Part shown: positions 10,301 through 25,300 of the stretch, in pieces
How positions within the stretch are numbered: position 1 is the stretch's first letter
How the letters are laid out: every line of letters begins with the position of its first letter
DNA from: Liolophura sinensis
Taxonomy: Eukaryota > Mollusca > Polyplacophora > Chitonida > Chitonidae
NCBI RefSeq assembly: GCF_032854445.1
Contig: NC_088307.1
Location: 7,764,017-7,828,016, forward strand
Reading direction: 5' to 3'
DNA length: 64,000 bases
Translations under genes and position numbers: made by a program
The notes under the pieces: model-generated
Told to the model about the DNA's origin: nothing
What the model saw: only the letters and a program-made list of their open reading frames with translations
Database searches by the model: none

Positions 10301-13300
10301 CAGAGAGGAAGCCAGCATGAGCTGGACTTGAACTCACAGCGACCGCATTGGTGAGAGACTCTTGGGTCATTACGCTGCGCTAGCGCTTTAACCGACTGAG
10401 CCACGGAGGCCCCCCCTGAAGAAAGAGCAAGTGGGTGCAAATGTGTTTATACCAGTCAGGTGAAGTACGTGAAGAAAGAGCCAGTGGTCGCATGGTTACT
10501 GCAAGTCACGTGGATCTGATTTAAATGTTAAAGAGAAAGCTTTATGCACATTTCAAGAATATGTATTAATATATTTAATTACTTTTTATCTATGGCGCCT
10601 GCGTGGCCGAGGGGGTTAGCACGCCAGCACGCAATGACCCAGGAGCCTCTCACCAATGCGCTCATGCTGGCTTCTTCTCCAGCCGTACGTGGGAAGTCTC
10701 CCAGCAACCTAATTATTACTGTCACCAAGGCTCAACAAGCAGTGAGGGCAAAAGATTATATAAATTCCTTGGTCAAGGCTGGGTCTGAACCCGTAGCTTG
10801 TGTGTCCTAGAGATTGAAACAGGACAAGAATACAAAACTCACCCTGAAAATAAGAATGTATTAAAGGTTGTGTATATGGTTGTCTGGTACATCAAGTTCA
10901 GTCTCTGGTTTTTCCTTCCACCATAATTCTGGGCGCTGTCGTGTATATGAGATACGTAAGCATCATACAAAATAAATAAATAAATAAGTATTGAAAGCAA
11001 GTAAGTAAATAAATAAATTCTGATCTGAGCAACGGTATCTGATAATAATCCGATTTTAATCTACGCGAGTTTCAGAATATACAATCAGTTGCAATTTAGG
11101 AGCAAATGAGATAAGTACTTTGCACATTCCTTGCGAATTTCCAATAACATTGAAAACTGTTGTCTGTCTTTCTTTGCGTGAATCCGTCCTAATTTTGTCC
11201 TAATTTCGTAGTTTATATACTTTCCAATATATCATTGGTGGTTTGCTATGAACGCTCTTCGGAATGTTGGCATTGCTATTATTGTGCCTTAACGGCCATC
11301 ATTATTAATGCCTGGTGCGGAAATGTCCGTTTAGGCGCCTAAATTCTGATACATTTACAGCTGTGAGGCCGGCCGGACTCTGATCGGAAAGAAGACAGCA
11401 TTCTGCGTTGGGGATAACAAATGGTCCCAGAAGATTCCTGCATGCATTGGTAAAAATAACTTTAGTGTATCTCATGCATTAGCTGAGTTAGTTTGTCTGC
11501 TGTTGATTTAACATTGCTTTCATTATTATTTAGTTCTTTCACGATGGTGGCTCTGTTGAAGGGGATCCTATTCATAAATAAAAAATACGCATCATCTCAA
11601 AGGCGATTTCGTGCAGATTCCAAATATGACTTTCATCCTCGGTTATTTAGATTCCAACTTCCGCTTTTACGCCATATGTAATTTGAAATGATTCTTCAGT
11701 TTTGTTAGAAAGTTCATAAATGGGGAAAAATTTTGTATAAATCCACCTGTTGTCGGTGTATGACAACATGACATTACCTGTTGCTCTAAGAAATGAAATA
11801 CATGGGTGTTCGTAATAAATATGTAGTAGGCCTACATGACTGAATAACTTCACAGATACCTGCGAGGTACCCCGTGTGAGCAAGGGCGATGTGCGACAAC
11901 TAAACGAAGATTATTACAGTTATGCCAGATATACCCGGTTCTACGAGGACAGGGTAGAAAGTGGAATGAGTCTCTATGTCAAGTGCGAATGGCGTTACAG
12001 TCTAATTCCAGAAGCAAACACATACGAGGGCTACAGAAAGATGACTTGTGTGGATGGCGCTTGGGACAGTGAACCAAAGTGCGAACCAAGTGGGTATATT
12101 TGATATTTTTTTCATTTGAAATGCCACAATATGAAATGTTTTTGACCTTTTTGGAAATCGTGATAATTTTGTTCAATTTAAGGGTTGTAAAGCGAAATCG
12201 TTTTGTATGATATGAACTTTGCAAAGCGAGATAATCCTACACTATTTGAAGACTGTAAAATGGGATCTCTTGGTGCAATTTGATGGTTGTAAAGCAAGAT
12301 TTTTCGTGTGATTTGAACGTGGTAATTTAGGAACTTTAGATGTACAATTAGAGAGTTGTATTGCTGAATCTCTCTACTTGTACGATTTGAACGTTGTACG
12401 GCCGGAATTCTGGATTTGTCCAATTCGGAGATTATAAAGCAATACGGTATGCCTTTGTGCTTCTGAAACATGGATATAATTTTTTGGCTAGCAGTGAGAG
12501 TAATTACCACCAGAGTAAATGTACTGCATGTACATAGATCGGAGATCTGCTTCAGTCTTCCCAGCTTAGCCTTCAGAAATACCGATCTGGACTCTTCAAT
12601 TGATTAACCATTAATCGAACTTTTCGAGCCTGCTGTCGTCAACTTCTCAATGTTCTACGCTACAAAAAGACATTTCCTTTAATCCCACAGCAATTTTGAC
12701 TTCTTACCGCCTAGTTATCCGTGAATAATAAAGACCGTCAAGTGACAATTAATACAAATGTACCTGTAGCATCGAAAGTAAACCAAACTTTGCTAACCGC
12801 CATGTTCGATAGGCGACGATTCCGCCGCACAAGGCATTGTCCGGAGTAAGATTGAACTTGTGGAAGGTATGGATTGAAACCAAAAAGATTACACCTTTGA
12901 GAGCACGATTGTCAACTTTTTTGTGAGTCCGGATATTAACCTTTTGTTACAATAATGAATAGAAAGAACTGTACCGCAAGCATCTATTGTTGAAAATGAG
13001 TACGATATTACTTTTGAGTAAGAGCAACCGAGTCACGTGTCAATTAACGGACACACGTGATTCGAAAATAGTGGTTTGCGCTATTCGGATGCTGTACAAG
13101 TGGATGCGCCCGTTACATTTGAGTTAATTTCGACGTTAGGACCTTTATTTGTTTTACGGTCGCGCATAATGAGGTGATATGAATTACTTTAAGATCAGGG
13201 GAAACCTGTTTTCGTCGCGTACAGCTGTGACACTTTGAAGACAGCACAAGCAAGAGGATTTAATTCCAGAATGGTGAATGTAAGGATTCAGAGCTGTTGA

Positions 13301-16300
13301 TGAATGAGTGAGTGAGTGCTTAGGGTTTAACGTCGTACTTCACAATTTTGACGATGAAGGAGTCCATATAGTGGATGTACGTGCAATGTGCTTTTATCTA
13401 GTGCTGCTTCACTGAGACGATTTACCGAAGGCAAGTAAGCCGCCCCACCAGAGCCATTATACTGATACGGGTCAACGAGTCGTTGCACTATCCCCTTAAT
13501 GCTAAACGCCAAGCGAAGAAGCTACAACTTCCTCTTTTAAGGTCTTAGATATGACCCGAACCAGTACTGATCCTGGATCTACCGCCGCCGAAGCGGACGC
13601 TTTAAAAAGTGAGCCATCGTGGCTGGATAGCGGTTGATTTATCTATTTGATTTAGTGTTAGCCAGCATGAGCTGGAGTTGAACTCACAGCGACCGCATTG
13701 GTGAGAGGCTCCTCGCTCATTACGCTGCGCTAGCGCGCTAGTCAATTGAGCCACGTAGGCTTCCGTTAGCGGTTGATGGGGAAGCTATTAAAATTACTAC
13801 TGCATGACTACATTAGTGGGGTGGAAACACCGATTTCAGTTCCTGGTGTTAATTTTTTTTTTCAGTTTTATTTTTTTAACTGTTGTTTAACACCAGGTGT
13901 TATTTTGAATTACATCAGTGTGTCCTCGGGCTTATATGTTGAACTGCTGTTTAACGTCATTCTCAAGAATTTACAGTTTCACAAAGTCTGTTAGTTTTAT
14001 AGGTGGAGACAACCGAGGTACCCTCTGTGAACCACAGAACTTCGACGAACTTTTCCATCTGTGGCGTACACAGATATACACAATATTTATAGAAGACAAC
14101 TAGTCTTCAAAGAACAGTGCACTGAGCAAACGGCCACACCAGTATCGTCCACTTGTTATTATTACTAGGAGTCCATACGGAGTGAGAGCGTACTGAATAC
14201 TGACGGTGCTTGGTTCAGGCACATCAATCCGTTAATTAATGTTCGTGAATTAGTATGGCTAGTGGTCACGTTTTTGTTTTTCGTGAACATTAACACGACC
14301 GAAAACCTAGTATTTTGATTAATCAATGTATTTTGTCTGGTGTTACATTTTTCTATTGGTGAGATTCCTCGTTGAAATTGGAAAGTATATTTATGCATTT
14401 CTCAATCATTCTATCTCAAGTTTAGGAAAGAATGATTATTTCTTATTTTGATCATGTGAAACTGTGATATTTTTCATGAAAACGTACACGTATATGTGCA
14501 CGATACTAACTTGCTAAAATTTAAAAAATTGGGTACATACCATAACTGAAATGGGCAAACTCTTCGCCCAGCCCTGAGTGCTACTTTGTACTTATATATC
14601 ACGACACGTTATACTTGTTTCTGACTGCAGAGTCATGTGAACAAACGCCGTCTCAGCTGAATCATGGGATCACAACGTTTGACGGACTGGAACACGGATC
14701 CCGAATCCGATATTCCTGTGATCCAGGCTATACTCTCTCTTATTACCAGAACAGAACCTGTGTATATGGCAGATGGACTGGTAGAAAACCCTGGTGCAAA
14801 AAAAGTAAGTAGGAGACTGTTTGCGTTTAACTTTAGTCCCTTCAATTGGTTTACCGGGTGTATGTTACCGTTCATCGGTCTTTTTGTCAGAGATCAGAGG
14901 GGATTGAATATTCTGGTTTCACTGAGACCTAGTGGCTTACATGGAATTTTCTGCGAATCTAAGATCCAGTCGTTCACGGGTCTGTGTGCTTCAGACCAAA
15001 TACTTGGATTCAATTCTTTATTTATTTATCGAGGATTCCCAATAGCCATTTTCCACAAGTGAGCCTCCTCCCTAAACAATACAAAAGTATATGGAACATA
15101 TATACATGTGACCTTGTACAATTACTAGGGTTTAACACTACAGCTTTACCAACATTATATACATTGTTATGTAACTGTAAATAATAAAATGTAAACGAAA
15201 AAAGTAATAAGTATGTAGGCTTAATTTTTTAATTATCAGTTAATCGTTTCTAGATTAATTCTCTCTAGATCTGTCTGTGGCATTTATGTAAGTGTGCACG
15301 TTCTTAAGGAAGAATACATTATCACTTTGGTCCAAGTAAGTTGAGCCTTTCAACAGTAAATTAATTATATGTTTTTTGACAGAATATGTTAGATGATATC
15401 ATTGATCTGTGTATACCAGGACACAAAGTAGTTACAAACGTAAGGAGCATGTGCTTCCTCTGACAGGCGTGAGCGGGACAAATAAAAAGGAAATGTTCCA
15501 CGTCCTGCTTCCAGCGACCACAAAATCCACAAGCCTGACATGCAACGATATTATAACTTAACACATCAGCATGAAGAATGCAAGATCCCATTCTCATTCT
15601 ACAATGGAGGATGGAGGCATAACTGAAAAACTGTTTATACTTGAGTTAATATCTGGCTTTATTGTCGATAACTGTCGCTTAGATTTGTCGGAATGATGCT
15701 GTCTTATATTTTCAGGCAGACTATTCTAGTTTTTGTTAATTCTTGGATATAACCACAAGAAAACTAATGAAAAGCGGGATTTAAATAAACGTAGATTTAA
15801 ATTATTCCCCAAAGTGTACCTAAAATACAGGTATATAGCCTAATTTATCTGCGAATGTAGGATTCAGTCGTTCATAGATGTGTGTCCTTGAGAGCAAATA
15901 CAAGAGTATGGCCTAATTTGTCTGTATAGTATAGTATAACCTAATTTGTCCTGAAATATAGAATCCAGTTGTTCACACGTGTGTGTCTTAGAGACCAAAT
16001 ACATATAGCATAGGCTAATTTGTCATGAAATCTAGAATGCATTTGTTCACACGCGTGTCTTAGAGACCAAATACATATAGTACAGCCTAATTTGTCATCA
16101 AATCTACAATCCATTTGTTCACACGCGTGTCTTAGCGACCAAATACATATAGTGTCGCATAATTTGTCATGAAATCTACAATCCATTTGTTCACACGCGT
16201 GTGTCCTAGACCAAATACGAAAGTATAGACTAATTTGTGTGCGAGTATGGGATCCAGCTGTTCACTAAGAAATACGTCGACAGGCAAAATCTGATGGCAT

Positions 16301-19300
16301 AATCACTTTCCACTCCCCCTCTACGAATAGGGACAAACACTGCAGAAACAACATGCCTAGCGGCTGGTTTGCTGTGTAAAACGTGTTATCAGAATATCTC
16401 TTGGAGAGTTCTCTCGCGGTTGTAACTAAAGCCGTTAAGTTTCAAAATAAAAATATAACAGAATTCCTGATTGTGTGTTTCCATTCTGCACTGTGCTATC
16501 AGAGCAATCTAATGAGCAGACTAAGTTAAATGGAGTTAAAGAAAATGGGAACGAGGATCTAAGCTGAGAATACCTTATCTGTAATCATCCAACCAACTAT
16601 CAGTTAATCCGTTAATAAATCCGTTGATTAGCCTTTCTGTTAATGAAACACTGAACGAACAGTCTACTGACTGGATCATTGGACGAATAGCCTGTTCCGC
16701 AACTGAAAGATTCAACGATTACTAAACAGTGAAAGAGCCAATGCACGAGTCAGCCAATCAGTGATTTAGTCATTTAGTGAGTCAGCCAGTAAGTAGCCAT
16801 TGGAGTTTGTGGCCAACACTATCTTTCATACAAGTAGCTTTTACTTCGCCGAAAGCTCGTATCCAAAACATGGCGGACTTCAGATTGACTTGTCCGATTT
16901 AAAAATTTAATTGGCTGGTTAAACGGTGGTTTACCGGCGTCGAATTTAACTTGTCTACACAGTGGGTGAGTCAGGGAATCAGTGTATACCAGATGTAAGG
17001 ATGTGTTAGAGTGGTAAAGTCAGCAAAACTTTCCTTTTACAGTTGAATAGGAGCGGGGCTGAGCCTTACCCACGGAGAGTTCAGCTGGCGTGAGCTAAAC
17101 CATTGCTTACACTGAGCATACATAAATAAATAAATCAATCAGTCAGTCAACAAAAACATAGACGCTTTATTGCCTGCCTATATTTACGAGACAATATTCT
17201 TATTTACGGAAGCCCACAAAAATAATTTTGTGGGCTTAATTAATGACGAAACGTAATTAATCAATAGCTTACCCAATCGTCCAGGCAGACTCTCTGCCAA
17301 TTCACTTTTCATTCATCACACTTCAGATTATTGTTCGTATCCAAAAGATTTACCCCTGGGTATGGAAGTGATGGATGACTCAACAGCTACTAGATTCGAG
17401 CACGACGCTATTCTGAAATTGCAATGTAGAAAGGGATATAGAACTGTTCATAAGGGAATCAGTCCGCAATTGACATGTTACAACACCACGTGGGAAATCA
17501 ATGGAAATCTTCAATGTGAGTCTGGTAAGTAATTGTCTGAACGAAGGCTTTGTAAACCACACATTAACGCAAACATTAACCTGTGGCACTTGAATCTATA
17601 ATGTGAGTTAACTCCGGGCATGAATGCAAACATTAAGTTGTGGCACCAGGCTGATTTAACCCAAGCTTTGATACAAACATTAACCTGTGACCCTTGATTT
17701 ACCAGTCTGAGTTAACCCAGGCATTGATACAAACATTAACCCGTAACACTTGATTCACCAGCCTATGTTAATCCAGGCATTGATACAAACATTAACTGGT
17801 GACACTTGATTCACCAGTCTGAGTTAATCCAGGCACTGATACAAACATTAACCCGTGACACTTGATTAACTAGTCTGAGTTAATCCAGGCATTGATACAA
17901 ACATTAACCCGTAACACTTGATTCACCAGTCTGAGTTAATCCAGGCATTGATACAAACATTAACCCGTGACACTTGATTTACTAGTCTGAGTTAATCCAG
18001 GCATTGATACAAACATTAACCCGTGACACTTGATTCACTAGTTGAATTCACCCAGGCATTGATACAAACATTTACCCGTTACACTTGATTCACCTGTCTG
18101 AGTTAATCCAGGCATTGGTACAAACATTAACTCGTGACACTTGATTCACCAGTCTGAGTTAATCCAGGCATTGATACAAACATTTATCCGTGACACATGA
18201 TTCACCAGTCTGAGTTAATCCAACCACTGATACAAACATTTACCCGCGACACTTGATTCACTAGTTGAATTCACCCTGGCATTGATACAAACATTAAGTC
18301 GTGACGCTTGATTCACTTGACTAAGTTAATCCAGGCACTCATATAAACATTAACCCGCGACACTTGATTCACTAGTCTGAGTTAATCCAGGCATTGATAC
18401 AAACATTTACCCGTGACACTTGATTCACCAGTCTGAGTTAATCCAGGCATTGATACAAACATTAACCCGTGACACTTGATTCACCAGCCTGAGTTAATCC
18501 AAGCACTGATACAAACATTTACCCGTGACACTTGATTCACCAGTCTGAGTTAATCCAAGCACTGATACAAACATTTATCCGTGACACTGAATTCACTAGT
18601 CTGAGTTAATCCAAGCATTGATACAAACTTTTACCCGTGACACTTGATTCACCTGAGTTAATCCAGGCACTGATGAAACATTAACCTGTGACACTTGATT
18701 CACTAGTCTGAGTTAATCCAGGCATTGATACAAACATTTACCCGTGACACTGAATTCACCAGTCTGAGTTAATACAAGCATTGATACAAACATTTACCCG
18801 TGACACTGAATTCACTAGTCTGAGTTAATCCAAGCATTGATACAAACATTAACTCGTGACGCTTGATTCACCAGTCTGAGTTACTCCAGGCACTGATACA
18901 AACATTAACCCGTTTGATTCACCAGTCTGAGTTAATCCAGGCACTGATACAAACATTAACCCGTGGCACTTGATTCACCAGTTTGAGTTAATCCAGGCAC
19001 TGATACAAACATTAAGTCGTGACACTTGATTCACCTGAGTTAATCCAGGCATTGATACAAACATTAACCCGTGGCACTTGATTCACTAGTCTGAGTTAAT
19101 CCAGGCACAGATATAAACATTAACCCGTGGCACTTGATTCACCAGTCTGAGTTAATCCAGGCACAAATATAAACATTAACCCGTGGGACCTGATTCACTA
19201 GTCTGATTTAACACAGGCATTGATACAACCCTGTGAAATTTATGAAACTTTGCTGAAACGCAATATTCTGACAGACATCTATTTATTTGGCCTTTATTTT

Positions 19301-22300
19301 CAATCTAAATAAGACACCCATGGCAATATTAAGGTGTGATATATCTCCACGTCTGCAACTTAGGGATAATCATGGGTGTCCCCCGGGGTTCTGCCCGATT
19401 CCCTCCCACCATAAAGCTTGCCGCCGTCAGTGAAATATTTTTGAGAACGGCATAAAATACCAATGCAATAGATAAATAAATAAATAAATAAAACTATTTG
19501 ATGATGAACAAAAGAAATTGAAATGAACCGATTACCGTTTCACTGCCTCGGGATCGACATCTGCTTTACTTGTAACTTTACAACAGGATTTGAGAGGAAA
19601 ATACCAAGATAGAGAATGTTGAAGTCTTAGGCAAAAACCGAACTTGGGATTCAACCGGAACATAAATAAGTCTTGAGAATTCAACTTTATCGAAAGGTTA
19701 ATACTTTATCGCAGCTTTGTCAGATATTTAATCCCTGTAAAATCACCAGGACTCCTGTTTGATGGCCATCACGTGTTTTCTCAACAACAATTTTATGCTT
19801 TTCTAATCCCTAGTCTGCTAAATTTAACACAGAACAGATTACGTTGTTACCACATCATATCTTCATATAGGTAAAACGATATCCCCTTGCACCAGCAGAG
19901 GTATATTCTGCGGGACTAACAGAACAAGACTGTCATATATAACACAGTAGTTTATAACAATAACATAATCTATTCTGCCATCGTCCAAAAAGCACAATAA
20001 GCATGTATAGTGTACTCGAAAATAGTTCACGTACTTCTGGGATTGTGGTCGATCCCCAAACCTGTTGTCAAACGTAAATCATAATAATTCTCAAGATGCG
20101 TGAAGCATAAATCATCTGGGCTCACAAGTCAGTCAATCAATAAATCAATCAATCAAACAAAACAATCAAACAATCAATATTACACCTACATGAGTGAATC
20201 AGTAAGTCGGTCAACGCGCTGACTGATGTCTTAATCTCGACTGTAGACGGCCACAGGACATTGGATTTCCTCAATTTTTTTAATGAAAACAAATTCTATT
20301 TCTAATCTTTTCGTCTTCGGTTATTTAGATTCTCATTTGCGGCTTTACGCCATGTGTAGTTTGAAATTATTCGTCTGTTTCGTTAGAAATTTCACAAACG
20401 GGCAATGCGCACCATACTCGCGTTTTGGTAATTTATGACAATAGCAGTGCAAAATTAATCATTAAAAGTTTTCTGTTTGTTTCAGTCACATTTCTTTAAC
20501 TTCTTAGTTGTATAAAATTTGACATTTTACATGACCAATTGAATTTTTTTAACATAGAGTTATGCATATTTTAGCCCATGCCATTGTTTTAGAATGTAAT
20601 TTGATTAAGCTTAACTACTGATGGTTTTATTGCATACATTCACTCGTTGATAAGGATTATTTTGACCCTTATATCGTTCTTCTGTCTTTAGTATAAACAA
20701 AGATACGATTTTTATAAAGAATTTTCAGACATTTGACATAAGGAAACCATTGAGATTTTTTATTAATTTACAGAACCTTGTTTTTACGAAGCGAAACGGT
20801 TTGAGGAAGTAATATCTCAAACATACACAGAGGACGGCAAATTAAGTCACAACTCCACTCTCGAGATAAGATGCAAATATCCTAGACGGTTTCATTTGAA
20901 GGATGGTGTCTCCAAAGCCAGATGCCATTACGGAGAATGGCAACCCAGGGTCCCCAGTTGTGAAGCAGGTAAAATTGCGTGGCTCTTGTTTATTTCTTTT
21001 TCGCCGATCCATCTTGTTTTCCCGACCCGCTGAAGACATACAAGTATATACATTTTTGTCTTTCTGGTGATATGAGATTCATTTCCGGCACTGATAGCGA
21101 TAGGCTCACTCTGTCTTGATGAGAAGAATAAAGTGTTCATCTTAACCAAAAGTGTGTTGTCTGAGTGATGCTAGAATATATTTCGTTATTGTAACGTAAT
21201 TCTGTATAATATTTAACATACCCTCTTATTTTAGCACATTATGTTTGTCAAATTTAAAGGATGTGCGAGCTACATTTAATACAATAATCTGCTGCTATAA
21301 CAGAATACATTCTAGTAGCATCATTTAGACAAAAGGCTTTGTATTATTTGTCCTCACGTGACAAAAATTGTTAAGCACGTCCTAAAACCCATAGCATACA
21401 TAAATACATACTTTCTTTTAAATTTAACACATTATTTTTGTCAGAATAGTGGAATTTGTACTTGTACCTTGATTATTTCTGTTTCCATTAGTTTTCTCTA
21501 ATTTTAATCGTCTAATCGATTATCGTCGTCATATGTCTGAAAAATTAAGTACGACGTTAGACCCCAAGCAATCACTCTAATCGATTGCCTTCTCATTTAA
21601 TACAAACCTAGTAGATGTACTTTTGGTCTACTGTCCATGTAAGCTATAGCAGAATGTTTATTTCCAAACTCTACTTTGCTTACAGAGTCGTGTGAATTAC
21701 TGGAGAGCATTACTCACGGGAGAATCATCTATTCCGATGACGACACGGCCAGAGTTACAAAACGTGTCCCCCACCAGGCGACGGCTAAACTAGTTTGTGA
21801 CATGGGTTACAGGATAGCGAAAAACAACATGACCCACTGTGTCTACGGAAGATGGTCGCCGAGTAGTGCTCTGGCTTGTGACCCTGGTTAGAAACAATGA
21901 TTTTGGAGTATCTCATGTCATATTCATTATAAAGTGACGAAAGAAACACCCCAGTTACAGAACCCTATGACGATGATGTTGAAAGTGTGAATTTGTTGTG
22001 GGGTCAGATGCGTCTGTGTTGAAGTTTTCTAGATAAATGCTGTTGTGTAAAGACACGTAACGTAAGAACTGACGAAGACCGCTTTTCCACACTTAGCGTA
22101 GTTACTGACGTGGACTGGCCCATCACAAGTAACGTCGTTACTGATGAATACTGGCACATCACACGTAGCGCAGTTACTGACGAGGACTGGCCCATCACAA
22201 GTAGCGTCGTTACTGACAAGGGCTGGCCCATCACACGTAGCGTAGTTACTGACGTGGATTGGTCCATCAGAAGTAGCGTCGTGACTGATGAATACTGGCA

Positions 22301-25300
22301 CATTACACTTAGCGTAGTTATCGACAGTTACTGGTTCATCACACGTAGCGAGTGTACTAAATAAGACTGGTCCATCACACGTAGCGTAGTTACTGACAAG
22401 GACTGGCCCATCATACGTAGCGTAGTTACTGACAAGGATTGGATCATCACACGTAGCCTAGTGACTGGTAGCGTAGTGACATGTAGCGCAGTTAGTGATT
22501 AGGACTGGTCCATCACACGTAGCGTATGTATTGACAAGGACTGTCCAATCACATGTAGCGTAATTACTAACAAGGATTGGCCCCGTACACGTAACGTAGT
22601 TACTGGCGAGGACTGGCACATCACACGTAGCGTAGTTATCGACAATTACTGGTCCATCACACGTAGCGTAGTTACTGACAAGGCTTGGGCCATCACATGT
22701 AGCGTAGTTACTGACAAGGATTGGCCCATCACATGTAGCGTAGTTAGTGATTAGGACTGGTCCATCACACGTAGTGTAGTTACTGATATGGACTGGGCCA
22801 TCACATGTAGCGTAGTTACTGACAAGGATTGGGCCATCACATGTAGCGTAGTTACTGGCATGGACTGGGCCATTACATGTAGCGTAGTTAGTGATTAGAA
22901 CTAGTCCATCAGACGTAGCGTAGTTACTGACATGGGCTGGGCCATCACATGTAGCGTAGTTACTGACAAGGACTGATTTTTCACGAGTTGCCCATATAGT
23001 TACTGGCTAGAACTGGCCGGTGACGAGAACGTAGCAAAGGTACTGCTTAGAAATGACACGTATCGTAATTACTGACGAGGGCTCGTGCATCACACGTAAC
23101 GTAGTTATTGATTACAACTGTGCCATCAGACATAGTATGATTACTGGTCTATTAAAGATAACATAGTAATCGATAAGACACAGCGTGATTATTGGCTAGG
23201 ACTGGTCCATCAGAGATAGTGTAGGTAAGAAATAAAACGTGAACGAGGGGCTGCAGGTCTCCCGAGTGATTTGAACAGGGCAAACTACTTTTTATTTCTA
23301 TATATTTTTTTCTGTTATCGTTATGAAATAATGGGGTCATTAGGGGGAAACAATAACACCGAAAACAATCGCTCTCTCCGTTTTGTTAATATGTGACGGT
23401 CTTGGTTTTGTTGTTATGATTTTGGGCAAGTTCTTGCCAATGGAATGGATGGGAAATAAATCATCCAATCCAAGCGAGGCACGTGATAATTATTGACCAA
23501 TAAATGCACATTTCCCGCCAGCACCTCTCCATGTCAGTTCAACCTCTAATTTCGAACATAACAGTTTTGTGACGACAGAGGAATAATGCGTTTAAGGAAG
23601 TCGAACTAATACAAAACTATTTCGTAGAGAAAGCTCTAAATTCATGTGAAAATGAAATGGAAGGTGCTTCCTGAGATGGTAGCGTTGCCGAAAATTTGAT
23701 GACCGTGTGGAGCCGATTTCGGCAAACTGAGGCCTACAACTTCAAGTTCAAGTAAGGTCACACTCTGCTTGTGGGTGACGGTAGCTATAGAACCAGACGC
23801 CCTAACACCAGCCATGGGGATATCCGACGACTGGGAGGAGACAACGGTACCACACTGCTCAAAGAGCGGCGTTGTTTTTCACATGGCTTCTGTATGTAAC
23901 TCCTTAGGCTGGGCTCACTCCAGTGGTCAAGTAAGGACATTTGCTTGTAATACCAGCAAGCTGTCGTTTTGGACAGGTTACTAGTAAGAGGACGTTGAAT
24001 AAATGCATCGTTGCCCATGTTGCGCTTATCCAGATATATTGCCTGAATGCTTGTTGTTTGATAACACATCTTTGTACCTCACACACTAGACAAGTGCCTA
24101 TTGGCCACATGATGTCTGTAACGGTACATATTTCGCCTTTAAACTTAACTGCCTGACCAGTTATATGTAGATTCATTTGGCCTTTTGTCCTCGGAAAATG
24201 TGAACTGTCAAATTTTGAAAAAAAAAAACAACAACAAAAAACAGACGTTCTGACAGCACAACCCAGCTCCCCTATTTCATTAGCGAAATGGAACCGTCTC
24301 AGCGTTCCTGGCAAGGACGGCAACTATGTATAGATTATCAATTTGAGCACACTTCGCCCACTAGTGCTTTTAGTGTTAAAGTTTTTGGAGGTGTGTTAGA
24401 ATTATCGATAAGACACAGCCTGATTACCGGTTATGACTGGTCCATCAGAAGTAGCTAAGTTATCGATAAGACACAGCGTGATTACGGATTAGGACTGATC
24501 CATTAGACGTTGTGTAGTGACCGACTATTGCACGTGCAATTTTAATACCGATAGCGTCTAGAACTGACCCTTCAGGCTTAACGTTAAGGATCGGAGACGA
24601 CCCGTACTGACTAGGACTGGTCCAGTGGATGTACAGTGTGCCGTGACTTTCATGTACGTCAAACGAGGGACAGTAGCTTGCCAAAGCTTGGTGGTTTACG
24701 CCGGACATTTCGGCATCCTCAACCCATCGTATAAAAGTTAAAAATGATGTTTTCAAAATCCAGTAAAAATGGAATTGTGTATGTGCATGAGAATAAATTG
24801 ACGAGCACAGCAAACATTAATTTATTTTCCCGTACAGAATCGTGTCAAGGATATGACGATTTAGGCAGAGCAGGGGGTTATCCTGCATCTGACGGAGATA
24901 TAAGGCAAGTTTTCTGTCCTCGTGGCTATCACATTGACAAGTTAACCATTGATGGAGAGTTTCTCTATACAAGGAACGTCACTGCTGAATGCTCCTTGGG
25001 CGAATGGCGGCCGATGGTACCCGAATGTAAACCAGGTGAGTATCAAGCCGCCTAATATTCAGGCAAGGTGAATTGGGTACCATAAATTTCCAGTTGACTT
25101 TTGTATATCAATAGGTTTGTTTTTACGTTGTCATTTACAAGTTAAATGAGAACGAGGAGTCATTAGGTGTGTGTACATATACTGTGTCTTCTCGTGGCAG
25201 GGGTGTCCATGTTGCCAAATTGTCACAGCCACTGAACTGTCATGTCAAAGACACCAGGCATGACCGTCACACTATACTGACACCGAGACTCCCAATCATG

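Noticed and set aside
7547-10495. Regular repeats considered as a CRISPR array
   Set aside because: Units are contiguous without unique spacers, the genome is eukaryotic and no cas genes are present.
22004-22364. Long repeat ORFs on both strands (VTTLLVMGQS-type and VTDEDWPITSS-type)
   Set aside because: 36-bp minisatellite artefact, open on both strands at once.
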